Shown: positions 21,363 to 33,026 of the stretch, piece after piece | Layout of the letters: every line of letters begins with the position of its first letter | How positions within the stretch are numbered: position 1 is the first letter of the stretch | Source: Penicillus capitatus | Taxonomy: Eukaryota; Chlorophyta | DNA length: 46,000 nucleotides | Assembly: GCA_965649825.1 (NCBI GenBank) | Contig: OZ287722.1 | Coordinates: forward strand, 1-46,000 | Reading direction: 5' to 3' | Program-made: the position numbers and the translations under genes | Notes under the pieces: model-generated | What the model was told of the DNA's origin: nothing | Database searches by the model: none | Seen by the model: only the letters and a program-made list of their open reading frames with translations

Positions 21363-21990
21363 ATGGCCACGGCCGAGGTCTTCTCTGTTCAGAGTGCTCT
21401 TCCCGCGGATGTCACCTTTGCTGTCTCACAACAGTCCATCGCCTTCGGTGCGTGCACAAGTCAAAGAGCCATCTCTCGTTCTGATTGTCAACCCAGGTTG
21501 CGTTCTTGCCGTAGAGAACCTTTTTGCCAGGTCTCAGACGACAATGGCACATCCATTTCCCTCTGAAACGCTGTGATCTTACCAGATATAAAATTGCGGC
21601 GGATGACCCGGGACGACCGCAACTTCTGCCTCTTTTCATCTGCTTAGGAGGATACGGCACGGTGCCTCTCCTCAGCATCCTCTGGTCATGAGACAGAGCA
21701 TGCATTTCTTAGACGGTGGGGTTGTTGCAGACGCAGAGTGACCTGCTGCAAGCGACGGGGTTTCTCACCGGAGTCGTCACGTCTGTTTACGTCATCATCG
21801 CATCCGTCATTCGAATTGCAGCGACGAGTTAGATTCCTCGTCCTTGATGAACAGCCTGGTTAATGGTTCTATGTCAGAGAACGATCAAAGGAGCTGGCCA
21901 GGACCCAAGACGTGGCCAGTGGTGCTCTCGCTAGGCGCTTCTTCCATGGCATTGGCATTTGTTCAGTCCTTCGTCCGGATCTCAGCGTGA
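21363..21990 (+). CDS. Small four-helix membrane protein of unknown family
   Basis: Hand-built model of about 138 residues in five exons. Splices: 49-nt intron after IAFG, 54-nt intron after ENLFAR, one after PLLSIL, and a 50-nt intron before KNDQRSWPGP; the frame is kept through all four. Four hydrophobic stretches follow in order: SIAFGCVLAVENLFA, LLPLFICLGGYGTVPLL, FLTGVVTSVYVIIASVI and WPVVLSLGASSMALAF. There is no signal peptide. Short loops carry RYKIAADDPGRPQ and NDQRSWPGPK. The size and topology resemble TMEM107-like and similar small four-TM proteins, but I see no motif match, so no function is assigned. The stop is 85 bp from the convergent [2Fe-2S]-TPR gene. Frame continuity plus consistent hydrophobicity is the only support. 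Confidence 0.5.
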
Positions 21991-22075
21991 ACGGAGAGAT
22001 GAGATGACTTTGCGATAACATTCGTCTCTATTTAACCGAGGAGACTGCTTTTGTTTTGACAGACAAAATTGGATT

Positions 22076-23059
22076 CTACTGAGGATGACGTGAAGACATG
22101 ATATTCGCATGCAGCAGCTGAGCAATGACCTACAACGAACAGACGAGATCCGTCTGAAGATGCATCGACAGAGAATGCCCACGGCGTAATCTGAAGAATC
22201 TCTGAACTCTGGATGCCGTCGAACGAGGTCGTCGAGGGCTTCTGACGCTTTCCGGTAGTCCTTCTGCAGGTAGTACACATCGATCAATCTCAGATGTCCC
22301 TGCCATCCAACAAACAGTGTCCACACAGAGACACGACACAGGACGCATAACCGTCGTATAGTCGAGAGGAGCGTGTTCGATCGCGGCGAGAGCATCAGAC
22401 AAAGCACCCTCTACATCTCCAAGTTGCAGTCGGACACCAGATCGATTGGAGTAGAGCAGATGGCGATTTCCCATCACATTTAATTCCAGTGCTGTGGTGT
22501 ATCTGGTCTCGGCATCGGCAAAATCTCCTTGTCTCGCAGCTGCGTTTCCACTCACCCTCAGCTAAAGGCAGCGTATGTAGAAGAATGCGACGAGCAGTGC
22601 ACGTGAGATCGCACTTGCGTCGCCATGACCAGATTCGCATCGATCTCCACGTCGCACTGCGTTTTTAGCACTTCTGTCATTTGGGCTACTGTACCGACAT
22701 GATTCACGTACATCTCACAGGGCAAGAGCAGAACATTCGGCCCATTTCCACATTGCCCTGCTCTCACGCACCCTCACAGCGCACACTTGGCTACACACCT
22801 TACCCAGACATCCACATCCGATCGCTTCAACTTCTTTTAGCCTCAAATCTTTAACAAACTTCAGAATCTACGCATCTGAAGTGTCCATCATGTTAAGACC
22901 ACTAGCAGGGGGCACTTCTGCCGATCCCTGGGATTTGCAGGTCTTGTTCTGACAGATTCGGACTTCATACTGCGTGGCGGCGCATCGAACAGAAGACCGC
23001 GGAAGTGCACGATACCGCAACGCGACGCTCGTATTTCGTGTCTGCATGATGTTCACCAT
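22076..23059 (-). CDS. Thioredoxin-like [2Fe-2S] ferredoxin domain fused to TPR repeats, probably plastid-targeted
   Basis: Six exons, about 250 residues. The leader (MQTRNTSVALRYRALPRSS, then VRCAA) resembles a transit peptide with a VRC-AA-type cleavage context. The first domain has the four-cysteine signature of thioredoxin-fold [2Fe-2S] ferredoxins: C-x4-C in VRICQNKTCKSQGS and C-x3-C in GCGCLGQCGNGPNVLLLP, followed by a VGTVAQMTEVL helix. A GTGCCC...GATGCGTAG intron separates the two halves and a GTAAGG intron splits the second pair. The rest contains three TPR units: GNAAARQGDFADAETRYTT, LLYSNRSGVRLQLGDVEGAL and VYYLQKDYRKASEALDDL, close to the HOP/STI1 style. The stop follows an exon reading VIAQLLHANIMSS. 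Likely role: Fe-S electron carrier or assembly scaffold held by TPR contacts in the organelle (inference). Confidence 0.78.
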
Positions 23060-23169
23060 CCGTTACGTCATTTATCTAAACACATTTCCCATCAGCCTCG
23101 GCATCTCGCGATAAGGCAGGTCTACTACATCTTGCAAATCGTTGTCGCCTTCAAGTCGTGACTCTTAGA

Positions 23170-23641
23170 ATGGAGGATGACGATAAAGAACAACGACTTC
23201 GGTCAGACTCGGGGGATTTGGAATCCGTTCCTTCCGGGACGATTCTTATCGGCTCTGATGAAAAGTCAGATTCGCCTTGTAAGCGTGTAACCTGTACACC
23301 TGGATATCCAGACGCTCAACCTCGTGACCCTTCAGCTTCTCCCTCGCTTCCTGACACCAATGCTGTCTAGATATTCTTCCATTGAAATCAATACTGAAAA
23401 CGACACTAGACAAGAGAACTAAAGAAGAAGGAACGACGCCTCGAAGCAAAATTACGAAGGAACTCGCATGGAAAGACCGGCATGGCAGTGAACTCTTTCA
23501 AGTGCGAATTTTCTCAGCGAGGTGCGCCCATCGATTGTTTCTCTTTCTACCTCTACCCAAACATGGCCCTTTAGTGAGAAAGACACCGATGATGAAGATG
23601 CAGCTATAGAGAAGCAAAAATCCTGTTGTGCTTTGATGTAA
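23170..23641 (+). CDS. Small acidic protein with a WxDxxG motif and a C-terminal CaaX box
   Basis: Three exons (23170-23278, 23371-23521, 23575-23641) total 327 nt, giving 108 residues in perfect frame with GT-AG borders. The N-terminus is acidic and disordered (MEDDDKEQ). The middle holds LPLKSILKTTLDKR, reminiscent of a short docking motif. A conserved-looking core ELAWKDRHGSELFQVRIF follows, of the kind 'VxWxDxxGxxLxxVRxF' that recurs in small proteins of many protists. The protein ends KSCCALM. The last four residues, CALM, form a CaaX box expected to be farnesylated, and the preceding Cys could be palmitoylated, so membrane attachment is predicted. Function unknown. Its start is 110 bp from the divergent [2Fe-2S]-TPR start. 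Confidence 0.66.
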
Positions 23642-24240
23642 CCTGCTCGTCATACCTATCTACCCTTCAGCTCTGCACGGATGCATGCCTGTCAGCGCAC
23701 ACAGTCTTTACTTCTTTAGCGAAGCCTTCGTTGGTTTATGCATTTTGCTTTTGGTTCTGGCGGTTGTGACAATTCTGCAATGTGGTATGCACGAGTGTCA
23801 GGGAAACGCTACCTTAAGGGAATCTGATGTATTGTGGGTACATTGGATTGCTGAATGCGAGTGACGCTCTATACTCATGGAGGAATGCGCTGCGATGTAG
23901 TTGACGAGAGACATCGATTTTTTCCTCTCGTCTACTGACGGCTTCTGTGCGCTGCGTACGTGACTCAAGCAAGCGTATAACACAGCAAGGTACGATCGTA
24001 CAAGGATGCCATCTATTCGTCCATTCATCATCCATCCAGTTGTTTGTCTAATTGTTCCCATGCACATGTTTATGACCAAGAGACTGCCTCTGTGCCCATC
24101 CCCCTCCTTCCGAGAAAAGAATAGGGCCGTGACGCTACTGCAGAAGAAAGAGCATTTTCAGACCACGAACGCATGACCCAAAGAATGAGAATCTGTGTCA
24201 TGCCCCATGACTTGACAGAAACGTTCAATAGAGAGAAGTG
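23642..24240. other. Convergent intergenic region before XMAP215
   Basis: About 600 bp between two convergent stops. Only short frames, none coherent with splice sites. Probably both 3' UTRs and spacer; nothing further seen. Confidence 0.45.
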
Positions 24241-27200
24241 TCACGTGTTCACAGGCTGATGGTACTTCGAAGGCTGCTGCTGCTGCTGTTGCTCTCTTGG
24301 ACGGGCTTCTGTGTCGGCCGGAAGATAACGGCCGTCTGGCGACTCTGTCCACGTGATCGGTGTATCTTCGATATGCTCAACGGCATCGTCATCGATGTCC
24401 ATGGGATCCGGCTCGGGCTTCTTCCGCTTCTCGTGGATGATCCTGAGTCCGTTTTCGATGTAATTCCGAAAGGCAGCACTGGTGTTGTTGAGGAAAGGTT
24501 TGACATCCACCTCTGGATGGTCTTGTTGAAATTGATACAGGCATTCCATGCCATTCTGAGTCATCTTCTTATCGCCAATCTTTTTGAAGATGACAGCCAG
24601 CTCGGTCTTCAGTTCGTTATGGGAGGTCTCGGGACGGACGTCATCGATAGGCGTTAGAGATCCGTTGCTTCTGGGTGGTGGTGTTCTGGGAGGAGGTCTA
24701 GAATCTGGCCCTTGTCCAGAGCAGCCATCAATGCTGTTGAAATACTCCTGAATCACGGTTGGCTGCGCCCCAACAGGCGGCGGAGCTGGGCCCTTAAGAA
24801 CTCCTGTGGTATGTAATGTTTGGAGATTCACGTCGATGTAGGCCAGAATGATCGGCGGCGGATAGGTATGGTGTGGAATGGCATCTAAATATGCAGAAAT
24901 CTCTGCACCCTGTACAGCAGAGCATCAGAGAGGAGTGGAAGAGGAATGGATGGCATGCCTTAAATCGACAGATTTCGTAAAGAATGGTCTTGACCATTCG
25001 CAGCGGCTTGTCGTCACACTCACCACGTCTTCTCAACTCATCGGGACCCATCTTCTCAAAAAACTCATGAAGGTCCAGCAGGACAGTTCCCACATTAAAT
25101 TCCTACGGTTACAAGATCTGTGCCATCCATTTCTCTTCAGAATGTCTGTCCTCACCATTTCATCCACGGCATTCGACTCCAGTAACGCTCCCATTCGCTT
25201 GGTGACCTTGATTAAACATTTGACGACGAGATTAAAGAATCTGTTCTGCAGCTCCGCTCGACTTTGTAAGATGGTTGGTGGCGGCGCTCTCAGGAAGAAG
25301 ACCAGGACGCTCATGACTGAATTGAGCTGAGACATTTCCAGTACTTTCAGCATAAGCACATTCATTCCTTTCATAATGGTATGCGCATCTGGGACTCGGG
25401 CCAGTCGATCGTCCAGCAGCAATTGCAGAAGACAGGAGACGAGATCCAAAAGAGTGTCCTTCTCGACAGATGGTGCCATGAATGGAGTGAGAAACGTTTG
25501 CAGGAGGGTATTCAATGTATACTTGCAAGCACGCTCAGATGGCGGCTCATGTCCGCGCTCCATCGCATCCACAATCTCCAGTACAAACTAAAGAAGAGAC
25601 ATCGACACGTGGTGTGTGAGAAAAGTGTGTTACGCGTTTCAGACGTCGCTGAAGTTCCCTGACGAGTTCATTGGCAGAATCCTTCAGCAATTGGATGGTA
25701 GCTGGTGTACCGGTCTTGGCTCGATCCAGTTCGTAGACTATGATCTTGAGAGAATCGATCGACTCCTCAAGATCTTCATTCTGAATCGTGATCATCGCTC
25801 GGGACCACGTTTCTTCTACGTAACTGTCGGAACGTTCAGGTGTCTTTTCGTCTTCCACAGCGAGGGAAGGTGGCAGAGGCGACATGGACATCTCCACAGG
25901 ACTCGCTCTTGCTGCAAAAGCCGGTCTTGAGTAAGAAGTATTCACTACAGTCAGAAGTCATGTCACGTCAATATCTGCCGCTGTGTAGCAGGAGTGGCAA
26001 ACCTGGAGGGAGATCAGGTGGTGGTGGTAATACATTTTCGGTTCTGGTTGCTTCCCTTGTCGCAGGACGTTCGATTTCTGGAGGATCGGGCAGAGGGGGC
26101 GGCATCGGAGACTGAAGACTTCGTCCACTGAGATGAGATGGCGGTCGCGGATACGTATCTCCATTGACCGAACCGGAGTCCAAAAGCGGATTCGGTGTCT
26201 GTCGTTTCCGACTACCGTCTGGCGTTGGCAACCTCGATGGCTGACTGGCAGGTGTCGACGGTCGAGAGCCACGATAACCAACAGCCAATCCCTTATCGTT
26301 CAATGTTTTGTGGTGCGCTTTGAAGCGCTCCTCGATTAAGGACTTCTGCTGAGATGTGATGCGTCCCAGGAGCTTCCAGATTCTCGTCCCTTCAAAGTCA
26401 TACACAACCGTCAATGTCGACAGAGAGGCAGCCCTGACAGCTTTGTCACGATCTGCCACGGCGGAGGCAATCTCTTCCAGTACTCTGAAGACAGAAGACA
26501 TGAAAAGCACACGCCTTGAAAATGACGTACTTGGACTGTTTGTTTCCCAATGCGATCTTAACGCCATCTCGGTCAATCATGGAACCCATTTCGTCGATGC
26601 ACTCCACACGTGTTCGCGTGTTCTTGCTCGTGAGACCCTGGCTCACGAAAGCGAAGACCTTGGACGTCGGGTAGACTGTCGTCGCCAAGCAGATAATGTC
26701 TCTGTGGAATCGTTTGATTCTGTCTTGGTTGTGACCCGATTTGTCGACGATGCAAGGCAAGAGTATCACAGCTTCGTATTCAGACAGTCGATAGTTCTCC
26801 GATGCCAGTTTCTCAAAGACACTCTTCAGCATCTCCAGCACAAGAGTCAGGCACTGAATCTTCCCTTGGTGGATTCTCAAAACGGACCATCTAGATACCA
26901 TCGATCATCAGATGCGATAGACATACGCTTGCGATGTGACCTGAAGAGGAAGTCGAGAGACGACAGAATCTCGTTGTACAGATCATTGATGGCATCTTTG
27001 ATGAGCTCCGCCGCCGTGCAGTGTTTTTTGAAATCGGGAGCGAAGAGCAGGGAATGCAGATGGGGTGCCACACAGGGCTCCATTTCTGTCTTGAGCACAG
27101 ACTCCTCATCCGGCGGTACACCATCGAACTTTCCCCTCTTCCCGCGATTTCGGTGCGCGCGGTCTGCCTTTCGATCGTTGAACACAAAGAGCGGCGGCGC

Positions 27201-30200
27201 TTCGGTCTTCGCTGTCGTAGGAGGTGTCTTGTCACCCGACACGTTGCGTGATCCTTTCTTGACGCGCGTCGCTGATCCAGTCCCCGATACCTCTGGCGTT
27301 CGCGCTCCTCGACGACTTTTGTCTGGAGCGGACTGTCCGGTCGTTGTTGCCGTGACGGTTGCCTGGGCATCGCCTCTGATCTTTTGGATGGCCTCCTGCA
27401 AGGCCGATCTGTACGAAGCGTCTGTCGATTGGACACACGATGTCACACTGTCACCAAATTTAGTCATAAGAGATTGCAGGAGCGTCTGACTCGCTTCCCG
27501 CACTTGCCCTGCCTTGTCACTCAGTCCAGCACCACACGCCTTCACACAATTCTCCAGGCTGTCTTTCGACACACGGTCTTCTGTCGCCATCTTGTTCAGC
27601 CAGACCAGCGCATCCTTCTTTCCATCGACATGCGATTTGGGAGAAGCCACTGTTCCAATGAATTCAGGAAGCAATGAATTGAGAGAGGCAACAGAGCACC
27701 AAGCTTCCATTAACTCGATCACCGCCGCCCTCACGACTGGCTTTGCATCGGACAAGGCTGACAAAGCAGGCTCCAAAATGCCCTTCCCCTGTCGCTCAAT
27801 GGCTTTCCCCATAGCTGCTGCCAACTTTGAAAAGATCTTCAAGGCCTGTGCAATCAAATTCTTATTGGCATCTGAAAGGCGTCCTTTCAGAGCAGGGAAC
27901 AGATCTCCCACGGTCGGCTGGATTCGATTGCCGGATTCCACCAGAAGCTGCTCGATATCGTCCATAGCTGCTTTGCGTTCTTTCCAGTTGGCATCGTTGA
28001 GTCGAGGCACAATCCGGTCGTTGACAGGCTGCGAAATGTCCGCCCTCGGCAGAATGTCGTCTGGATTGAACGCCGGAGCAGCAGCTTCGTCAGATTCTTC
28101 ACAAACTTCCATGACGCCTCCGCCCTCTTGTCCTTGACTCTCGCCCTTCGCTCCGGATACCTTGCGATTGGCGACGAAGCTCGGATCCTGTGGGTTCTTT
28201 CCAAATTCTGCCTCGATTGTCACCATCAATGCCGGCTTCACATTTGGACGTATCATATCGGCTAACGGTGGACCAATGAACTTGTGAAGAGAACCTGCCA
28301 ATAAAAAGTACAGCACGGCAGAGAGATGCAGGAGTGGCTGGACCTATAAGTGACACAGCGGCGTTTTTGACGGCCGGTATTGTGTTTCCTAACTCCTCCA
28401 CAATCCAATTGATCACAATACGTGTATCGATCCATGGTCCCAAACCAAATTCCTGAACCGCAGATTTCATCCAGTTCAGACCTTCGGACAGCACCTACAG
28501 CACAGCCGACCTCGCTCCACCCTCCATTCCCTTGCATCTTGACGCACTTTTGGATTTCTATGTTTCTTTGCTAATGAATAAATCAGTGAAAAAACGAAGT
28601 GAAGACCCATCTTCTCGCACACAGAGAGGAGAGTTTCCTGAGACTGTGTTCTCAGTTTGATATCAGCAATCTTCTCGATGAGTCCAGTAATAGCGGCGTA
28701 GGCATCCGATCGAGACAGGACTTTGGAATGCTCTACGACGTAACGTAAAACTTCGAATTCCTTTCCCATAACCTGAAAGATCTTCTCGCTCCATCCAGGC
28801 AGCTGTGAGATGCCTTGAATGAGCAGCGTCCCGTGCAGGGCGAGATCGATAGAGGGCAGTTTCTCATGCATCGACTCCAGAGCCGCCAGGCGCTCTTTCC
28901 ACGCAGCGCTGTTTAATCCAGTCACCACTTCTTCGCCAAAGAGCTCAGTGAAGCCGCGTTCGGCTCCCTCCTTTGCCATAGCACTGTTCTTCAGAACTTC
29001 TTCATCGACTTCTGCCGTATCTATGCACATTCACAGACGTTGCTGTCGGCGAAGGACTTGTTCGAAAAGACAAACAGCTCATGGATGACTTGGATGCACT
29101 CGGTTTCGATGCAGGTTTCGGATTGGAAGATGGTTTGGAGGAAGAGGGTTTATCCTTGGAAGGTTTCTTCGGTTTGGGAGCCGGTTTGTCAACGGCCATT
29201 GCGTTAGAGTCCGTTCCCTTTGGCGCCGGTGCAGCCGGTTTGGGCGCTGCCGTGGGTTTAGGTTTCCCTGCGCCACTTCTCGCTTCTTTGAGCAGCTCGT
29301 CCAGTTTCTTCTTGCGTACTTCGTCCAGCTTCGCCGTAATCTTGTCAATCGCGGCGGCGCTGGTGGCCTTCAAACAGAAGGACACCAAGACAGCCAATGC
29401 CCTCTCCCTTGTCAAAGGCGTCGCATCGTCCGAGCAACTCGCAATCGATGCACTGTAGACCGGCAACAGCTTTGCCGCTGCCTGTTTCGTCGAGTTGTCC
29501 AGACAGATCTTCATCCACTCCAACGTGCATTGCTTGACTTTGGGATTCTGATGTTTCAAGGCTTCGTGCGTATCTTCTTGCACATCCAAAAGTGTAAAGC
29601 AATAAGTGCTGAGATTGGTCAGCGCCTCCATGCAGGCACGGCAGACACTCATATTCTTCTCCTTGAATTTCTCCAGCAGCATACTGCAGTAGCTCTTTGC
29701 CAGTGGGAAGTCATGTCGAAGCCCCTTGGCCAGGGCAGCGACACACCAAACAGCTTCGGCCACGCATTGAACATTGCTGTCCTTTGTGATGATCTAGAAA
29801 CACATCGACCGAATCGCGTCGAGATGCATTCAATGTTGCCGTACCTTTTTGAGCTCTCTATTGATCTCTGAGTAATCTCCTGGGGCGAGACGCGGCTTAC
29901 TAGCGAGTGTTTTCAGCGAACTGAGTGCTCCTTTACGAATCGACCATTTCTTTTCTTGAAGATTGGCCCACCATTCCCGATCCAGTTGTCCCACCACTTC
30001 TGATGGCTCTGCTAAATCGTATTCATCAATTTCCTGCGCCATACACATCGCACGGGGTTTTCGATTGCCATCTCTTTACCATTGCTTCTGGCTCCTCTGC
30101 TGGAGAGGATGGACCTCCAGGACTGCCTCCCTGTTCGGCAGTCTGCTCCTGTGTTGCTTGCTTAACTTGCTGACTCCTGGTCAGCCGTTGTGCCGTCGGA

Positions 30201-31061
30201 CGTCCCTGCACATCCATCAAACGTCCCATCATCTGTCACTGTCATTTCAGATGCCATGAGGTGACAGACCTCTGGGATCTGAGCGATCAGCTTCTCGACA
30301 TCTTCCTTCATCGCGTCCCTCATTTTCTCAAACAGAATCGTCTTGACAGAATTTGCACCGACCCATTTGGCCAACTCCGCCACCAGTTCCTTCACTTTGG
30401 CCCGGATCTTGGCATCTTTGGAGTCGAAGAGCGGCGGCAGCGATTTCAAAATCGGCTGAGGGGTCATCACTTTCGTGCCGAATTGATTCACACATTGGAA
30501 GACGATATCCACACATGCCAATGCCACTTTCGGCACCTTGTGTACAAATCCCTTTGACATAAATGCCTCCGCCACTTTGTCTCCTTGTTCATCTTCCACA
30601 AACAGCAAACACACTTCCACCGATTTCAACACGGTTCCCGGTCGACCACTCAACGCCTTCGTAATCAACCCTGTACATACTTTATCACAAATCCTATTTA
30701 CAAACACTCCATCGAATCACAGAGGCATCATCCGTCCCATCACTTCGCCGCATGTGTCGTCGAGCATTTCTTTAAGTACTCTATCGTCAGTTCCAGTCCC
30801 TTATCGAGTGCGGCTGCATTGGTATCGATCACAGCCTTTGGTAAGTAAGACCCTATGCAGCTCGTCTCGTCGTCAAGCCTCGGAAGGTCATGTTCTACCG
30901 TAGTCGGCGAGAAGTGGGTCTTCTTCGGTAAAGACTTTTTCGCACTTGGACCGCATTTCTTCATACACTTCGACGCGCGCTTTCCACAGCTTGTGCGCGA
31001 CTCTTTCGGCTAGGGGACGTCGGCGAAGCTCCTCGAGAACTTGATTTTCGTCGTCAGCCAT
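24241..31061 (-). CDS. XMAP215/CKAP5/MOR1-type TOG-domain microtubule polymerase
   Basis: The largest gene here, roughly 6.8 kb with a dozen or so short introns. Start ATG 31061. TOG1 begins LPLEDR-like as RPLAERVAHKLWKARVEVYE, continues in AAALDKGLELTIEYLKKC and later LPPLFDSKDAKIRAKVKEL. TOG2 opens REWWANLQEKKWSIRKGALS. A Lys/Pro/Ala/Ser-rich linker lies near 29100-29250. TOG3 has SAAWKERLAALESMHEKL, TOG4 has LNDANWKERKAAMDDIEQL, and later arrays include RDKAVRAASLSTLTVVYDF. A C-terminal helical region (LLDLVSCLLQLLLDDRLA) and a Gln tract (QQQQQQQ) close the protein. TOG domains bind tubulin dimers and add them to plus ends; the protein acts at spindle poles, centrosomes and basal bodies. 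It is divergent from ArgD. Exon edges were not resolved individually. Confidence 0.9.
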
Positions 31062-31108
31062 TTTGAACTTTCGACGCGCGCAGCACAAACGAAAGAAAAC
31101 CGAATGGA

Positions 31109-32585
31109 ATGCGCGACGCACGACGCAGAAGGCAGCGCGTGCAAAATCCAAATCACCCGTCGCGATGGACCTTAAATGCACACGTTATGTCGAACGCATC
31201 ATTCGTCCAACGCAACACCAAGTCCTGGTTCACACGCACCGCTCGATGCCACGTGCGCCGCCAAGGACCCACGCGCCGCCGGATCCGGCCCATCTGCGCC
31301 ACGACGGCAGACGGGCGAACGACTCAGCGTGTCGTAGCGGACTACGAGGCCTACACCGTACCGCTCTACAGTCGACCCGACGTCGTTCTTGTCTCGGGCA
31401 AAGGCACACGTGTGGTCGACAGCGAAGGAAAAGAGTATCTGGATTTTTCGGGCGGAATTGCAGTTAATGCATTGGGCCATGCGGACGATCGAGTGATCGG
31501 GGCAGTGCTCGAGCAGGCTGAGAAGTTGATGCACACAAGCAATCTCTTCCATTCTCGACCTGCCATCGATCTCGCGAAGAGACTGGTCGAGCATTCCTTC
31601 GCGGACAAGGTCTTCCTGTGCAATTCGGGGACGGAGGCGACGGAAGCGGCAATGAAGTTTGCAAGAAAGTGGGCGTCTCTGCGTCAGGGCATCGATCCTT
31701 ACGATCCCGAACAGAACGGGCCGTTTGAGATTGTTTCTTTCACGGGTGGGTTTCACGGAAGGACGATGGGAGCACTGGCACTCACGCCAAAGCAGCGATA
31801 CCAATCTCCCTTTCTCCCGATGCTCCCTGGCCATCGATTGGCAACTTTCAACGATCTGGACTCTGCTGCTTCGGCTATTCAATCCGACAAGACGTGTGCT
31901 GTCATTGTCGAACCTGTCCAGGTCATTTCTCACTCCTCCTATACCGACCCCTTTTGTAACGCGATGGGATGTGAAGGGCGAAGGTGGGGTGAAGCTGGCG
32001 ACGATGGCTTTCTTGCAAGGATTGCGTTCTCTGTGTGATGCACATGAATGTCTGTTGATCTTTGATGAAGTTCAGTGCGGCATGGGACGTTGTGGAAAGC
32101 TCTGGGCGCATCTACTGCATGATGTGACCCCTGATATCATGACCTTGGCCAAGCCTCTGGCTGGAGGCCTACCAATCGGCGCCGTTCTCGTGAAACAGCA
32201 CGTCTCGGATGTCATGCAGCCTGGAGATCACGGTTCTACCTTTGCTGGCAGTCCCCTCATCTGCCATGTCGCCAACACCGTTTTCGATATCATAAAAGAT
32301 CCCGCTTTCCTCGATCAAGTCACGGAAAATGCACGCCTTCTGCATACCGAGCTCTCTCGTGCACTGAAAGACCATCCATCCGTGCAGGAGATACGGCATT
32401 CGGGTCTGCTCTTCGGTATCCAATGCCGTGGTCCTGTGGTAGATATCGTTACTAAAGCGATGTCCGAGGGCTTGATCGTCATCACAGCGGGAGCAGGGGA
32501 TGTGATCCGTCTGGCCCCTCCACTGAACGTCGCAATCGAAGAGATACACGAATGTGTGGACAAGCTCGCAGTCGCTTTTAAATGA
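31109..32585 (+). CDS. argD: Acetylornithine aminotransferase
   Basis: PLP enzyme of arginine biosynthesis (N-acetylglutamate semialdehyde to N-acetylornithine), class III aminotransferase. Two exons; the single intron (about 31921-31975) sits after AVIVEPVQ and restores GEGGV. Motifs: VVDSEGKEYLDFSGGIAVN, NALGH, the cofactor-phosphate segment CNSGTEATEAAMKFAR, GGFHGRTMGALALTPK, LLIFDEVQCGMGRCGKLWA with the PLP-pyridine Asp, and the Schiff-base Lys in IMTLAKPLAGGLPIGA, then HGSTFAGSPL. The first 60 residues are Arg/Ser/Thr rich, a mitochondrial or plastid leader. The start may be ATG 31109 or, more likely, ATG 31187. Ornithine and GABA aminotransferases were considered, but the IAVNALGH and EPVQGEGG phrases fit ArgD best. 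Confidence 0.9.
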
Positions 32586-33026
32586 AGGAGGACTTCCAAT
32601 GCACATACGAGTTTATCACGAGACAGCGCTGCCCTTTGAGAGATTCTCAGGTGACCACTGTATCCTCCACTACTGCAGATGCATCGCACAGGACTGTCAT
32701 CTTTCCGACCGCTGAAGATTTCGGTTTTGCCAGATCCCAAATCCCACGAGCGACCTTGAATGGCTGTTAACAATTTCCAGTATGGCCCACCAACGCCGTT
32801 TGTCCGTTATCCGCATTCAGAGGTGACAGTGACATCGTCGACAGAACGGACTGTACAGAGGTCTTTCGCGTCATGATGTGTTCCGTTAAAGCTCTTGCTG
32901 TCTCGTGGACTATCAACTCGACGCCTTGTCGGAGTGACGCAAGACCAACTGTCCGGGTATCGGCAGCGAGACGACGATGCGCTCCGTTTCACCAAACCGC
33001 AGCTATCCCACCACAAGAGAGCGCCG
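32586..33026 (+). other. Spacer between argD and the methyltransferase gene
   Basis: About 440 bp with no clear exon. The methyltransferase frame stays open upstream to about 32895 (reading SRGLSTRRLVG) but has no ATG there, so a 5' exon carrying a leader may be hidden in this stretch. Confidence 0.4.

Noticed and set aside
26356-27489. A 377-codon open frame on the + strand
   Set aside because: It lies wholly antisense to the XMAP215 TOG exons, whose minus-strand frame has clear family motifs; it is a codon-bias shadow.
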